NCBI GenBank assembly: GCA_023419095.1
Contig: JAEZYN010000143.1
Coordinates: 1-24,166, forward strand
Length of the DNA: 24,166 bases
From: Bacteroidota bacterium
Lineage (GTDB): Bacteria; Bacteroidota; Bacteroidia; Flavobacteriales; Weeksellaceae
Direction of reading: 5' to 3'
Position 1 is the stretch's first letter, and the number at the start of each line of letters is the position of its first letter. A program made the translations under genes and the position numbers. The notes beneath the pieces were generated by a model that saw only the letters and a list, made by a program, of their open reading frames with translations, was not told the DNA's origin and did no database searches. Shown one piece after another: positions 14,226-22,363 of this stretch.

Positions 14226-15560
14226 TTATTTCTTTATTTCTTCAAGAAACTCGTCGTGAGAAATCGCTGTGGAAACTTTTTTGGCTTTTTCCAAAATCAC
14301 ATCTTTCAGTTTAGCCATTCCAACTTCTGAAGAGATCTGGCGAACCTGCTCCTGATCTTTAAGCATTTCTACCGCGTATTTCTGAATTTCTTCATCACCC
14401 AAGTGGTGAATTCCATAAATAGCCAACTGGTTCCGGACAAGCTGCTCAGCCTGGCTCAATACATCAGAATATTCCAGTTTGATTTCGTTGTCGTTCATCA
14501 GTTTACCTTCAAGGATCTGGTATTTAAGCTGGTTTCTTTCCGCTTCAAGGATCTCACGCGCCTGGTTTTCATCCTTGATGTTTTCATTGCTGAACATCAA
14601 CCATTTGATAAGGAACGTTTCAGGAAGTTTCACTTCTTCTTTTTCGTTGATTTGCTCCAACACCTTGTTTACGAAATGTACGTCTGCATTTTGCTGGAAA
14701 TATTCGTCAAGTTCAGTTTTTACCTTTTCTTTAAGCTCTTCTTCAGTCTTGATGTTGCCTTCGCCATATACTTTATCGAAAAGGTCCTGATTCAGTTCAG
14801 CTAAATTCAAACCGTAGAAATCTTTCACTTTCACCTCGATCTGGTCGTGATGAAGATGCGCGATTTCATCTTTGCTGTAACCAAGTTCAGCAGCGAGTTC
14901 TTCATTATTCTGAAGTTCTTCTTTCGAAACTTTTACAGATTCATCCATTTTAAGACCTTTCACAAGTTCAAAAGCTGCTTTTTTCTCCGCGTTTACTACC
15001 GTAGTTTTTGGCGGGTGATTGTGCGCGCCTTCAGCGTTTTCTTCTACAACCTGGCTGATTTCCAGTGCGATGTGAGAATCTTCAGCAATTGCCTCCTGTG
15101 GAACCTGCTCTGCGAAACGCTTCTGCATGTTCTCGATGCTTTGGCTGATTTCTTTGTCTGAAGCCTCCACCTGGAAGTGTGGCGCTTCATATTTAGATAG
15201 ATCAATTGAAAATTCCGGCTCGTAACCTACTTCAAAAGCAACAGAAAGCTGCTCTGCATTCAGGTTCAGATCCTCTACCGGCTGCGGAACCGGCTGGCCC
15301 ACAAGGCGAAGTTTGTTGTCGTTTATGTAGTTGTTCAGCGCCTCAGAAACCTGCTTGTTGATTTCCTCTAAAGCAATCCCGGATTCGTACTGCTTGCGCA
15401 CCATGCTGAGCGGCACTTTTCCTTTTCTAAAACCTGGAACCTGCGCATTTTTAGCATAGTTGATCAGTTGTTTTTCAACCTTATCCTTGTAATCTGATTT
15501 ATCTAAAGTAACTGTAAGTAACGCACTTACTTCATCATGATTGGTCGCTGTAACGTTCAT
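14226..15560 (-). CDS. tig: Trigger factor
   Basis: A 444-residue ribosome-associated chaperone. The N-terminal ribosome-docking loop PGFRKGKVPLSMVRK (about 42-56) with GFRxGKxP is intact. The middle region corresponds to the FKBP-like prolyl isomerase domain but shows a His/Ala-rich insert (EGAHNHPPKT) and few conserved isomerase residues, as in Bacteroidota trigger factors, so isomerase activity may be weak. The long helical C-terminal chaperone arms follow. It binds nascent chains at the ribosome exit. The length is near the E. coli protein (432). A TATTTTTG -7 box lies 25 bases upstream, and the gene stands alone. Confidence 0.93.
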   Translation of the reverse strand: MNVTATNHDEVSALLTVTLDKSDYKDKVEKQLINYAKNAQVPGFRKGKVPLSMVRKQYESGIALEEINKQVSEALNNYINDNKLRLVGQPVPQPVEDLNLNAEQLSVAFEVGYEPEFSIDLSKYEAPHFQVEASDKEISQSIENMQKRFAEQVPQEAIAEDSHIALEISQVVEENAEGAHNHPPKTTVVNAEKKAAFELVKGLKMDESVKVSKEELQNNEELAAELGYSKDEIAHLHHDQIEVKVKDFYGLNLAELNQDLFDKVYGEGNIKTEEELKEKVKTELDEYFQQNADVHFVNKVLEQINEKEEVKLPETFLIKWLMFSNENIKDENQAREILEAERNQLKYQILEGKLMNDNEIKLEYSDVLSQAEQLVRNQLAIYGIHHLGDEEIQKYAVEMLKDQEQVRQISSEVGMAKLKDVILEKAKKVSTAISHDEFLEEIKK

Positions 15561-15585
15561 TGTTATGTATTGAAAATTTAGTTTG

Positions 15586-15593
15586 CAAAAATA
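15586..15593 (-). promoter_or_regulatory. -7 box of tig
   Basis: The minus strand reads TATTTTTG, an exact TAnnTTTG match, 25 bases before the ATG at 15560. Confidence 0.5.
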
Positions 15594-15691
15594 GCAATTT
15601 TTATTAAATTAAAATCATTAAATAACTAGAAATTAAATGCAAAGACCACCCAGCCTGTGCATGTTTTCTGCCTTGTGTTGCGTAGGTCTGT

Positions 15692-16246
15692 TTAATTAAA
15701 TCCAAGATTGGCATTCACATCAGCCTCGCCACCTGTAGTTCTTCCCTGCTGGTTGTCTGCACTTGGATAATCTTCTTCAATGGTAGCCGGCATATGAACG
15801 AGCTTGATGTTGGCGGTTCCACTTTCGGCTGCAGTCACCGTCCATTCTGTTTTTAGGCCAACTTTTTTTCCGTCCGACCTTACAATGTCATCTGCACTGC
15901 GTTTTACGTTCACGGTAGCGCCCGCAAAAGCGAAAGTGATATAATGCTCGTCTTTTTCTTCGATGATATCATCATTTACGCTGTGATAGTGGTCGTCATG
16001 CTTCACCCCGAAATCCAGTTCCACCGAATAGGTTTTTCCCGCTTCCAGATTTAAATTCCTGTCCGCCTTTCCGCTTATATAATTTACGGTTTGCCCGTCA
16101 GCGGGATTATCTTTATCACTGATCTTTACAGTAAGTTTTTCGATTTCGCTGTGTTCGTGAATATCTTCGGGAATTTCATTATTCCGGCATGAAAATGCTG
16201 TTAAAGCCACAAAAAGAACAAGTATGATTTTGAAAGAATTTTTCAT
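15692..16246 (-). CDS. Histidine-rich lipoprotein of the metal-uptake module
   Basis: A 184-residue lipoprotein: the signal peptide ends in a lipobox-like LTAFSC with C20, so the mature protein is probably lipid-anchored. Metal-binding-looking stretches are DIHEHSE (about 28-34) and KHDDHYHSVNDD (about 83-94), both rich in His and acidic residues. I do not recognise a named family. It follows the ZnuD-like TonB receptor on the same strand with a 49-base gap filled by an A/T microsatellite, and may hand metal to the receptor or sequester it, which is inference. No other protein domain is evident. No clear hairpin with a T tract was seen after its stop. Confidence 0.7.
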   Translation of the reverse strand: MKNSFKIILVLFVALTAFSCRNNEIPEDIHEHSEIEKLTVKISDKDNPADGQTVNYISGKADRNLNLEAGKTYSVELDFGVKHDDHYHSVNDDIIEEKDEHYITFAFAGATVNVKRSADDIVRSDGKKVGLKTEWTVTAAESGTANIKLVHMPATIEEDYPSADNQQGRTTGGEADVNANLGFN

Positions 16247-16282
16247 TTTTTTTAATTTTTTAATTTTTTAATTTTTTTTTAA
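16246..16282. repeat. AATTTTTT microsatellite between TonB receptor and lipoprotein genes
   Basis: The stretch consists of T runs of 8, 6, 6 and 9 separated by AA, an 8-bp period. It spans almost the whole spacer and abuts the lipoprotein start codon. On the mRNA it is an A-rich leader, which is normal for flavobacteria, but the regular spacing is unusual and could slip. Confidence 0.6.
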
Positions 16283-16295
16283 TGTTTAAATAAAC

Positions 16296-18683
16296 TTAGA
16301 ATCTGAACTGAATGGTAGCCATGAAATTTCTTCCCGGTTCCGGCATAAAAAACCGCAGGCGATTCAGGTACTCGCGGTATTCAGTATTAAAAATGTTATT
16401 GATTCTGAAATTAAAATTGATGTTTTTAAAGACATCCAGACCCGCAGACGCATTGAAAACCGTGTACGCCGGTGGTGGCGTGCTGTAATCGACTTCTCTG
16501 GTCACGACGTTTCCGTCCTCGATGAATGAAACATTGATATTTCGCACCGGAAAATGCTTCTGACGAAATACATTTTCATTTTCAAGACGCAGATACAATT
16601 TTGATTTGCGTTGTGAATTCCATTCCACGGCATTTCTCCAGTTTGTAGGCATCATCAGTATGAGCGGCTCGTTCGTTGACAGATCGTCACCGCGCAACGC
16701 ACTGAAAGACGAGGTCAATTTCAGTTGATCTGAAAAAGCAAGTTGTGCATCCGCATCAATTCCGAAAATCCTTGCCTTTACCTGCTGAAAAGTCCATATG
16801 CTGAATGCGCCGCCACGGTTTGAATCCTGAAATCCCGTCGGAACCTGAATAATAAATGAGTCCGAATACATTAAATAAGGACTGGCCTCGAGGGTGAAAC
16901 CGCCAAGAACTTCAGCTTTCCATAATGCTGAAAAATTCAGGTTGTAGATTTCTTCTTTTTTAATGCGTAAATCGCCTTTTTCAATAATGGCCGCGGAATG
17001 GTGAAGTCCGTCTGCAAAGAGTTCGGCGGCGTTTGGGGCACGTTCTGTTCTGGAAAGATTGAGTTTCAGATCAAGATTTGCTGTGGGTAAATAATTTAAA
17101 CCCAGATTTGCCGAAACATTGTGATAATCGAGAATGGGTCTCGCCAGCACCCGGCTGTCGTTCTCACTCACAAAAAATGGCGAAAACTGGTCGGCATACT
17201 TTTCATCCCATTCCGAGCCGTCATAATATTTATAAGAATCAAACCTGTTGAAATCATATCGTGCGCCCACTTCAGCGTTCAATTTTTGGCTAAACCTGTA
17301 TTTAAAAACGGAAAATACACCCGCATCATAACGGTAATAATCCGGAATCAGCCGTCTTGCTTTCGTAGCGGGATCCGGGAAATTATCCTGAATTGAACCG
17401 GAAATTCCACTTTCCAAAGACCAGTTTGAACGCTCCAGAAGATGGTTTAATGTTGCGCTCTGCGTAATCAGACGCATATCCATCGAGGGAAGTTCATTCA
17501 GCTCGCCGCGCCTTACGTCAAATTCTTTCCGTTCGTTGAGCTGGAAACTATATTGAAAAGTCAGCTTACCAATTTCCGAAAACCTTTTGTACGCGGAAAT
17601 TTTAGCTATTTGATGACTAACATCCTGACGCGGGTTCAGGATATCGTAACTGAAATTATCCAGATAAAAAGGCTGCCCAAAATTTGTAGCCAAATAATAA
17701 TCTTCGGCACCACCCAGATGCGCACCGCGAAATATCCCAAAATTCTGCTGTATGCCACTGTAAGAAACATTAAAACCTTCCGCAAAACTTTGCTTGCCAA
17801 ACGAAAAGTTGAACGAGCCTACCTCAGCACCCGTATTCTGCAAAGTGTGATACGGCACGTACTGATCACCCAGTTTCTTATAACCGCCACCCGCTTTCAC
17901 AAACCATTGGCTTTCCCAGGTTTTTGCAGCATCTGCTGCCACTTCTCCGCCGCGCCCGTTTGAGGTTCCAGAAAATCTGATGCTTCCCTGAACGGTGTCT
18001 TTTCTGGCAATAACTGCAGGTTCCAGTACCACAATACCACCCATGCCTTCGTTGCCGTACTTTAATGCCGCAGCGCCTTTCACCACATCAATGTGTTCAA
18101 ACTGATTGACATCTATGTTTGGCGCATGTTCCACACCCCACTCCTGTTCGGCCATTTTCACGCCGTCACTGATAATTGATACCCGCGTTCCGTAAAGACC
18201 GTGAATAACGGGTTTTGAAATATTATTGCCCGTTTTTAAGGCGGTAACGCCGGAAATGCCAGTCAGCAGATTTCCAAGATTTTCTGTAGAATTCCGGGAA
18301 ATGTCTTCTGAAGACAGAGTCTGTATCACGACGGAACCCATCTTGCGGTGATTTCCATGCAGCGTGACAACTTCAATATCTGCGGTGTGATGCTCAAGTT
18401 CAACGGATAAGTCCAGATTGTTAAGTATGCTCAAAGTCTGTGAGAAAGGAGCGCAATCAGGATGTGAGACCGTCAGCGCATAAGTCCCTGCGGTTATTTT
18501 TCTGAACACAAATTTTCCTTTAGAATCGGATACTGTATTTAGCTTGCCCAGTTGAATGATGGCGCCAGACAAAACAGTTTTGTCGTGAAAATCGCGGACG
18601 GTTCCGGTCACCAAAAAGTTTTGCTGCGCACCAACGTATGTAATTCCCATCAGGAAAAACAACATTTTGAAAATCATTTTCAT
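16296..18683 (-). CDS. TonB-dependent outer membrane receptor, ZnuD-like
   Basis: A 795-residue outer membrane receptor. It has a signal peptide (cleavage near VGAQ), a carboxypeptidase-regulatory-like domain (about 22-100, VTGTVRDFHDKTVLSGAII), a plug domain with ISGVTALKTGNNISKPVIHG and VKGAAALKYGNEGMGGIVVLEP, and a beta-barrel ending in MATIQFRF with the terminal aromatic for BAM recognition. Barrel segment RTERAPNAAELFADGLHHSA and the overall plan resemble ZnuD zinc receptors as remembered. His-containing stretches (LEHHTADIEVVTLHGNHRK) support metal binding. Zinc as substrate is inference; a heme or other chelate is possible. It lies between a His/Cys-rich small protein and a His-rich lipoprotein, all on the same strand. 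Confidence 0.88.
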   Translation of the reverse strand: MKMIFKMLFFLMGITYVGAQQNFLVTGTVRDFHDKTVLSGAIIQLGKLNTVSDSKGKFVFRKITAGTYALTVSHPDCAPFSQTLSILNNLDLSVELEHHTADIEVVTLHGNHRKMGSVVIQTLSSEDISRNSTENLGNLLTGISGVTALKTGNNISKPVIHGLYGTRVSIISDGVKMAEQEWGVEHAPNIDVNQFEHIDVVKGAAALKYGNEGMGGIVVLEPAVIARKDTVQGSIRFSGTSNGRGGEVAADAAKTWESQWFVKAGGGYKKLGDQYVPYHTLQNTGAEVGSFNFSFGKQSFAEGFNVSYSGIQQNFGIFRGAHLGGAEDYYLATNFGQPFYLDNFSYDILNPRQDVSHQIAKISAYKRFSEIGKLTFQYSFQLNERKEFDVRRGELNELPSMDMRLITQSATLNHLLERSNWSLESGISGSIQDNFPDPATKARRLIPDYYRYDAGVFSVFKYRFSQKLNAEVGARYDFNRFDSYKYYDGSEWDEKYADQFSPFFVSENDSRVLARPILDYHNVSANLGLNYLPTANLDLKLNLSRTERAPNAAELFADGLHHSAAIIEKGDLRIKKEEIYNLNFSALWKAEVLGGFTLEASPYLMYSDSFIIQVPTGFQDSNRGGAFSIWTFQQVKARIFGIDADAQLAFSDQLKLTSSFSALRGDDLSTNEPLILMMPTNWRNAVEWNSQRKSKLYLRLENENVFRQKHFPVRNINVSFIEDGNVVTREVDYSTPPPAYTVFNASAGLDVFKNINFNFRINNIFNTEYREYLNRLRFFMPEPGRNFMATIQFRF

Positions 18684-18771
18684 TTTTAAAAATAATTGTA
18701 ATCGGGAATCGCTCCTTCAGACGAAAGAGTAAAAGATTTCCTTGCGGTTTGACATTAATTTAAAAAAAGCT

Positions 18772-19125
18772 TTAAACAATGTCTGTTGGCGGGCCGCGGA
18801 GGAAGCGACAGCTAAGACCAGAATCACTGTGATGGTCTGTATAAATGAAAGTTTGTAAAAATGAAACTTCAGGTTTTTGAAGTTCCAGCGTGAAAGTTTC
18901 AGGCAGAAAAGTATGTCCGCTATGCAAAAAATGACACCACAAACAGCCTGAATTTTCGGAAGCCAAAGTATAGTTTGAAATACTTTTCTCAGCCGTATTA
19001 CCATCCTGAAAAGGCAGAAAAGCTCCCGAGTGATGATGAAAACTTTGAGAAGCGAGCGCCACGAACAGGTAAACTCCCAAAAAAAGAGTTGATAAACCTT
19101 TACGATACTTCGTGCTTCTGAACAT
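18772..19125 (-). CDS. Small His/Cys-rich membrane protein with C-terminal RGPP motif
   Basis: A 117-residue protein with one N-terminal hydrophobic segment (about 11-28, signal or anchor) followed by HHH at 30-32, CLWCHFLHSGH (C61, C64, H65, H68, H71), DHH near 98, C106 and the C-terminal LRGPPTD. The size, His/Cys pattern and terminal RGPP recall DUF2946-like proteins found beside metal-related genes. Metal binding in the periplasm or at the membrane is inference. It is first in the metal module; the TonB receptor starts 88 bases after its stop. A frame overlapping it (18717-19142) was set aside because this one has the better signal segment and ligand pattern. The -7-like box CGAAGGTA complement (TACCTTCG) ends 5 bases upstream of the ATG. 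Confidence 0.65.
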   Translation of the reverse strand: MFRSTKYRKGLSTLFLGVYLFVALASQSFHHHSGAFLPFQDGNTAEKSISNYTLASENSGCLWCHFLHSGHTFLPETFTLELQKPEVSFLQTFIYTDHHSDSGLSCRFLRGPPTDIV

Positions 19126-19129
19126 AGCG

Positions 19130-19137
19130 CGAAGGTA
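19130..19137 (-). promoter_or_regulatory. Possible -7 box giving a leaderless transcript of the metal module
   Basis: The minus strand reads TACCTTCG, one mismatch from TAnnTTTG, and ends only 4 bases before the ATG at 19125. Transcription would start at or next to the start codon. Confidence 0.35.
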
Positions 19138-19166
19138 ATCATAATTTTTTAAAAAAAACTGGCCTG

Positions 19167-19186
19167 AACAGCAGATTGCAGCTGTT
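19167..19186. promoter_or_regulatory. Candidate operator dyad between metal module and pfkA
   Basis: AACAGC (19167-19172) and GCTGTT (19181-19186) are perfectly inverted around AGATTGCA, a 20-bp dyad. It lies about 30 bases upstream of the metal module's -7-like box, where a repressor or activator could act. The regulator is unknown. Confidence 0.4.
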
Positions 19187-19237
19187 GAAAAGCCAATCTT
19201 AACGTATTAAAACCTTCGGAATCTGAAGTACTTTTTG

Positions 19238-19245
19238 TAAATTTG
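19238..19245 (+). promoter_or_regulatory. -7 box of the pfkA-gapA unit
   Basis: TAAATTTG matches TAnnTTTG exactly, 19 bases before the pfkA ATG. No good TTG -33 element is seen. Confidence 0.5.
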
Positions 19246-19264
19246 TGCTGAAAATTTTTTCTGT

Positions 19265-20251
19265 ATGATTGAAAGTGCTGTAAAGAAAATTGCCGTTTTC
19301 ACCTCAGGTGGTGACGCACCCGGAATGAACGCTGCACTGCGGGCTGTGGTACGTACGGCAAATCATTTTAATCTGGAATGCTACGGCGTCCGTGAGGGTT
19401 ATAATGGCTTGATTAACAATGATTTTACGCGCATGGGTCCGCGTTCTGTAAAAAATATCATTACTGAAGGCGGTACGATCTTAAAGTCAGCACGGTCGCT
19501 ACAGTTTAAAACCAAAGAAGGCCGCCAGGCCGCTTACGACAACTGTAAGAAACACGGAATCGACGCTCTGGTGTGCATCGGTGGTGACGGTACTTTCCGA
19601 GGTGCGAAACTTTTTAATGAAGAATTCGATATCAAGGTAATCGGCGTACCAGGAACCATTGACAATGATATTTTCGGCACTGATAATACAATAGGTTACG
19701 ACACGGCTTTGAATACGGCGATGGAAGCCATCGATAAAATTCGTGATACGGCCACATCTCACAACCGCGTTTTCTTTGTGGAAGTGATGGGCCGCGATGC
19801 CGGTTTTATTGCTTTAAACAGCGGTCTGGCAACAGGTGCGATTGATATTTTGATCCCCGAACAGAAGGACAGTATCGAAGATCTCTTCAGAACATTTGAA
19901 AGAGCCGAAAAAGCCGGAAAAGCATCAAGTATTGTAGTGGTGGCCGAGGGTGAGCAACTGGGTAGTATTTATGATCTTGCCAAAGCTACCAAAGCGGGCT
20001 TCCCGGATTATGATATTCGTGTGGCGGTACTTGGACACATCCAGCGCGGTGGTTCGCCAAGTTGTGCAGACAGAGTTCTGGCAAGTCAGTTGGGTTATGC
20101 AGCTGTGGTTGGATTGATGGAAGGCCGGACAAATGTAATGGCCGGATTAAAATCTAATCAAATCGTTTATACACCAATCGAAGAAGCGATCAAGAAGCAT
20201 AACGAGATTGACCCGAGACTGCTGAAGATCTCAGAGATCCTGGCTATTTAA
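19265..20251 (+). CDS. pfkA: ATP-dependent 6-phosphofructokinase
   Basis: A 328-residue enzyme for the committed step of glycolysis. Motifs are complete: FTSGGDAPGMNAALRA (13-28), IGGDGT (105-110), with glycine rather than aspartate after GGD, which marks the ATP-dependent rather than the pyrophosphate-dependent type, PGTIDND (129-135, catalytic D133) and VMGRDAG (174-180). Length matches bacterial PfkA (about 320). Gene gapA follows after 42 bases with no terminator between, so the two glycolytic genes are probably co-transcribed. The frame starts at a good ATG preceded by a -7 box. Confidence 0.96.
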   Translation: MIESAVKKIAVFTSGGDAPGMNAALRAVVRTANHFNLECYGVREGYNGLINNDFTRMGPRSVKNIITEGGTILKSARSLQFKTKEGRQAAYDNCKKHGIDALVCIGGDGTFRGAKLFNEEFDIKVIGVPGTIDNDIFGTDNTIGYDTALNTAMEAIDKIRDTATSHNRVFFVEVMGRDAGFIALNSGLATGAIDILIPEQKDSIEDLFRTFERAEKAGKASSIVVVAEGEQLGSIYDLAKATKAGFPDYDIRVAVLGHIQRGGSPSCADRVLASQLGYAAVVGLMEGRTNVMAGLKSNQIVYTPIEEAIKKHNEIDPRLLKISEILAI

Positions 20252-20293
20252 ATTTTTTATAATTTCTTTTTAATCATTAATAAACAAAATATT

Positions 20294-21298
20294 ATGTCAA
20301 CAATCAAAGTAGGAATCAACGGATTTGGTAGAATTGGACGTTTGGTATTCAGAGCCATGGCCGAGAGAGAAAACATCGAGGTGGTGGGTATCAACGACCT
20401 AATTGATGCCAAATATATGGCGTACATGCTGAAATATGACTCGGTACACGGTGAGTTTGGTGGTGAAGTTTCGGTAGAAGGCAATGACCTCATCGTAAAC
20501 GGAAAAAAAATTCGCGTTACGGCTGAAAAAGACCCTAACAACCTGAAATGGAACGAAGTAGGTGCTGAATACATCGTAGAATCTACAGGTTTATTCCTCA
20601 GCAAAGAAGCTGCGCAGGCACATATCAACGCAGGTGCGAAGAAGGTTATACTTTCTGCTCCGTCTAAAGATGATACGCCAATGTTTGTGATGGGTGTGAA
20701 CCATAAAGATCTTACCGACGATATCAAAATATTCTCAAATGCTTCCTGCACCACGAACTGTTTGGCACCTTTGGCAAAAGTAGTTCATGACAATTTCGGG
20801 ATCGTGGAAGGTCTTATGACCACTGTTCACGCAACCACAGCCACACAGAAAACTGTTGACGGTCCATCAATGAAAGACTGGAGAGGCGGACGTTCGGCCC
20901 TGAATAACATCATTCCTTCCTCTACAGGTGCAGCAAAAGCGGTAGGGAAAGTAATTCCTGCGCTTAACGGTAAACTGACAGGGATGTCTTTCCGCGTTCC
21001 TACCGCAGACGTTTCTGTGGTTGACCTTACAGTAAGACTTGAAAAACCAACTTCATACGAAGAGATCTGCGCAGCAATGAAAGCAGCTTCTGAAGGCGAA
21101 CTGAAAGGCATATTAGGTTACACCGAAGATGCTGTGGTTTCTCAGGATTTTGTAGGCGAGAAGAGAACTTCGGTTTTCGACAAAGATGCAGGCATCATGC
21201 TGTCACCAACTTTCGTGAAACTGGTTTCATGGTATGATAACGAAATGGGTTACTCAAACAAGTTAGCTGACCTTTTGGTTCATTCAGCAAGTCTCTAA
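20294..21298 (+). CDS. gapA: Glyceraldehyde-3-phosphate dehydrogenase (type I)
   Basis: A 334-residue NAD-dependent GAPDH. The Rossmann motif GINGFGRIGR (7-16), D35 in GINDLID for NAD preference, and the catalytic loop SNASCTTNCLAP with C152 are present, along with the C-terminal SWYDNEMGYSNKLADL. It oxidises glyceraldehyde 3-phosphate in glycolysis. The coding strand uses regular, highly expressed-type codons, expected for this abundant enzyme. It is the second gene after pfkA and ends at a strong terminator. Confidence 0.97.
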   Translation: MSTIKVGINGFGRIGRLVFRAMAERENIEVVGINDLIDAKYMAYMLKYDSVHGEFGGEVSVEGNDLIVNGKKIRVTAEKDPNNLKWNEVGAEYIVESTGLFLSKEAAQAHINAGAKKVILSAPSKDDTPMFVMGVNHKDLTDDIKIFSNASCTTNCLAPLAKVVHDNFGIVEGLMTTVHATTATQKTVDGPSMKDWRGGRSALNNIIPSSTGAAKAVGKVIPALNGKLTGMSFRVPTADVSVVDLTVRLEKPTSYEEICAAMKAASEGELKGILGYTEDAVVSQDFVGEKRTSVFDKDAGIMLSPTFVKLVSWYDNEMGYSNKLADLLVHSASL

Positions 21299-21325
21299 AA
21301 AAAACATTTTTCGCTGAAACATGAC

Positions 21326-21353
21326 AAAACCTTCCAACTCTGGAAGGTTTTTT
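21326..21353 (+). terminator. Terminator of the pfkA-gapA unit
   Basis: AAAACCTTCCA (21326-21336) pairs perfectly with TGGAAGGTTTT (21341-21351) around ACTC, followed by further T. It is a textbook intrinsic terminator 28 bases after the gapA stop. Confidence 0.92.
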
Positions 21354-21495
21354 CATCATAATGTGTTTGAGTATGGGGAAGAGCTCCCATGGTTATTAGT
21401 TGGGTAAAGATGGTAATAAATTCTTTTTAATAATATCCCCCTTTTGTGGTATTTTTACTATTAGAATTGTTAATTTTAAGCAAAATAGTTAGCAT

Positions 21496-22287
21496 ATGGG
21501 AACAAATAAAATTGCCCCTCACAACCATGTTCTTACCCAAGTGTGGGAAAACGAGCCGGAACTTTTTGAATTGGCAGTTCAACACACCAAAAACGAACCT
21601 CCACTTGAAAGGGTTTTTGCCGATTACTTTGCCCTTGGTCCATACTATTATTACGTTTTAAGTTTGCCTGGCAGTACACTCTCGCACCATCATGAAAACA
21701 TTCTTGCGATGCACGGGCTGGAAAAATTGCCGGAGACCCTCTCAGAAATCATAGATCTGATTCACCCCGATGATCTACAGTTTGTTGTAGAAGCAGAAAA
21801 AATGTCTTATCAAAAAGTACGTGAAATTGGGCTTCCACATGTACTGAATTTAAAGACCAGCTATTGTTTCCGCATGCGTACTGGGAGAGATACTTATGAA
21901 TTATTCCATCATCAGGTCATTCATACCTTGCAGTCAGATGATGGCACTTTGCATCAGGCAGTGAATATCCATACAAATATTCAGCACATCACCAGTAAGA
22001 ATCCTTATACGGTCTTAATTACTGGAGTTGGCGGCCGCACAGATTTTCACCAACTTCAGTATAAGGCAAGTCAGAATGAATCTTCACCTGATTATATTAA
22101 ACTGACGGCACGTGAAACTGAAATATTAATACATATTGCCCACGGCAATTCTGCAGTCGAAATTGCTAATTTGCTTCATATCTCCCAGCATACCGTTAGA
22201 AGTCACCGCAAAAACATAATTGACAAGATGCAGGTACGCAACTCGCGTGATCTCATTCGCAAAGCGGTTGAGCTGGCAATAATCTAA
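21496..22287 (+). CDS. PAS-like / LuxR-type transcriptional regulator
   Basis: A 263-residue protein. The C-terminal 57 residues (about 207-263) form a GerE/LuxR helix-turn-helix: LTARETEILIHIAHGNSAVEIANLL, then HISQHTVRSHRKNIIDKM. The N-terminal part has a PAS_3-like core, HHENILAMHGLEKLPETL then IHPDDLQFVVEAEK, which suggests signal sensing rather than phosphorelay, since no receiver domain is seen. Ligand and targets are unknown. It has its own region after the gapA terminator, with a weak TAGAATTG box at 21462-21469. A bidirectional hairpin separates it from the convergent amylase gene. Confidence 0.85.
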   Translation: MGTNKIAPHNHVLTQVWENEPELFELAVQHTKNEPPLERVFADYFALGPYYYYVLSLPGSTLSHHHENILAMHGLEKLPETLSEIIDLIHPDDLQFVVEAEKMSYQKVREIGLPHVLNLKTSYCFRMRTGRDTYELFHHQVIHTLQSDDGTLHQAVNIHTNIQHITSKNPYTVLITGVGGRTDFHQLQYKASQNESSPDYIKLTARETEILIHIAHGNSAVEIANLLHISQHTVRSHRKNIIDKMQVRNSRDLIRKAVELAII

Positions 22288-22310
22288 TTCAAGCTTAGAA
22301 AAATCAATAA

Positions 22311-22346
22311 AAAAACCGGCTTAGAAATTCTAAACCGGTTTTTTTT
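22311..22346. terminator. Bidirectional terminator between the LuxR-type gene and amylase gene
   Basis: AAAAACCGG (22311-22319) pairs with CCGGTTTTT (22335-22343), and TTAG (22321-22324) with CTAA (22330-22333), with a C/A mismatch between and a 5-base loop. T tracts occur on both strands, and the genes converge. Confidence 0.85.
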
Positions 22347-22363
22347 AAGTAATTAAATAAATT

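Noticed and set aside
15600..15690. Long-range AGACC...GGTCT pairing (15645 region to 15690) as a terminator for the metal module
   Set aside because: The arms are only 5 bases and about 35-40 bases apart, with no T tract, so the pairing could be chance.
18717..19142. 141-codon overlapping frame in the small His/Cys-rich protein region
   Set aside because: It lacks a signal-like segment and metal-ligand motifs, while the frame 18772-19125 has both.
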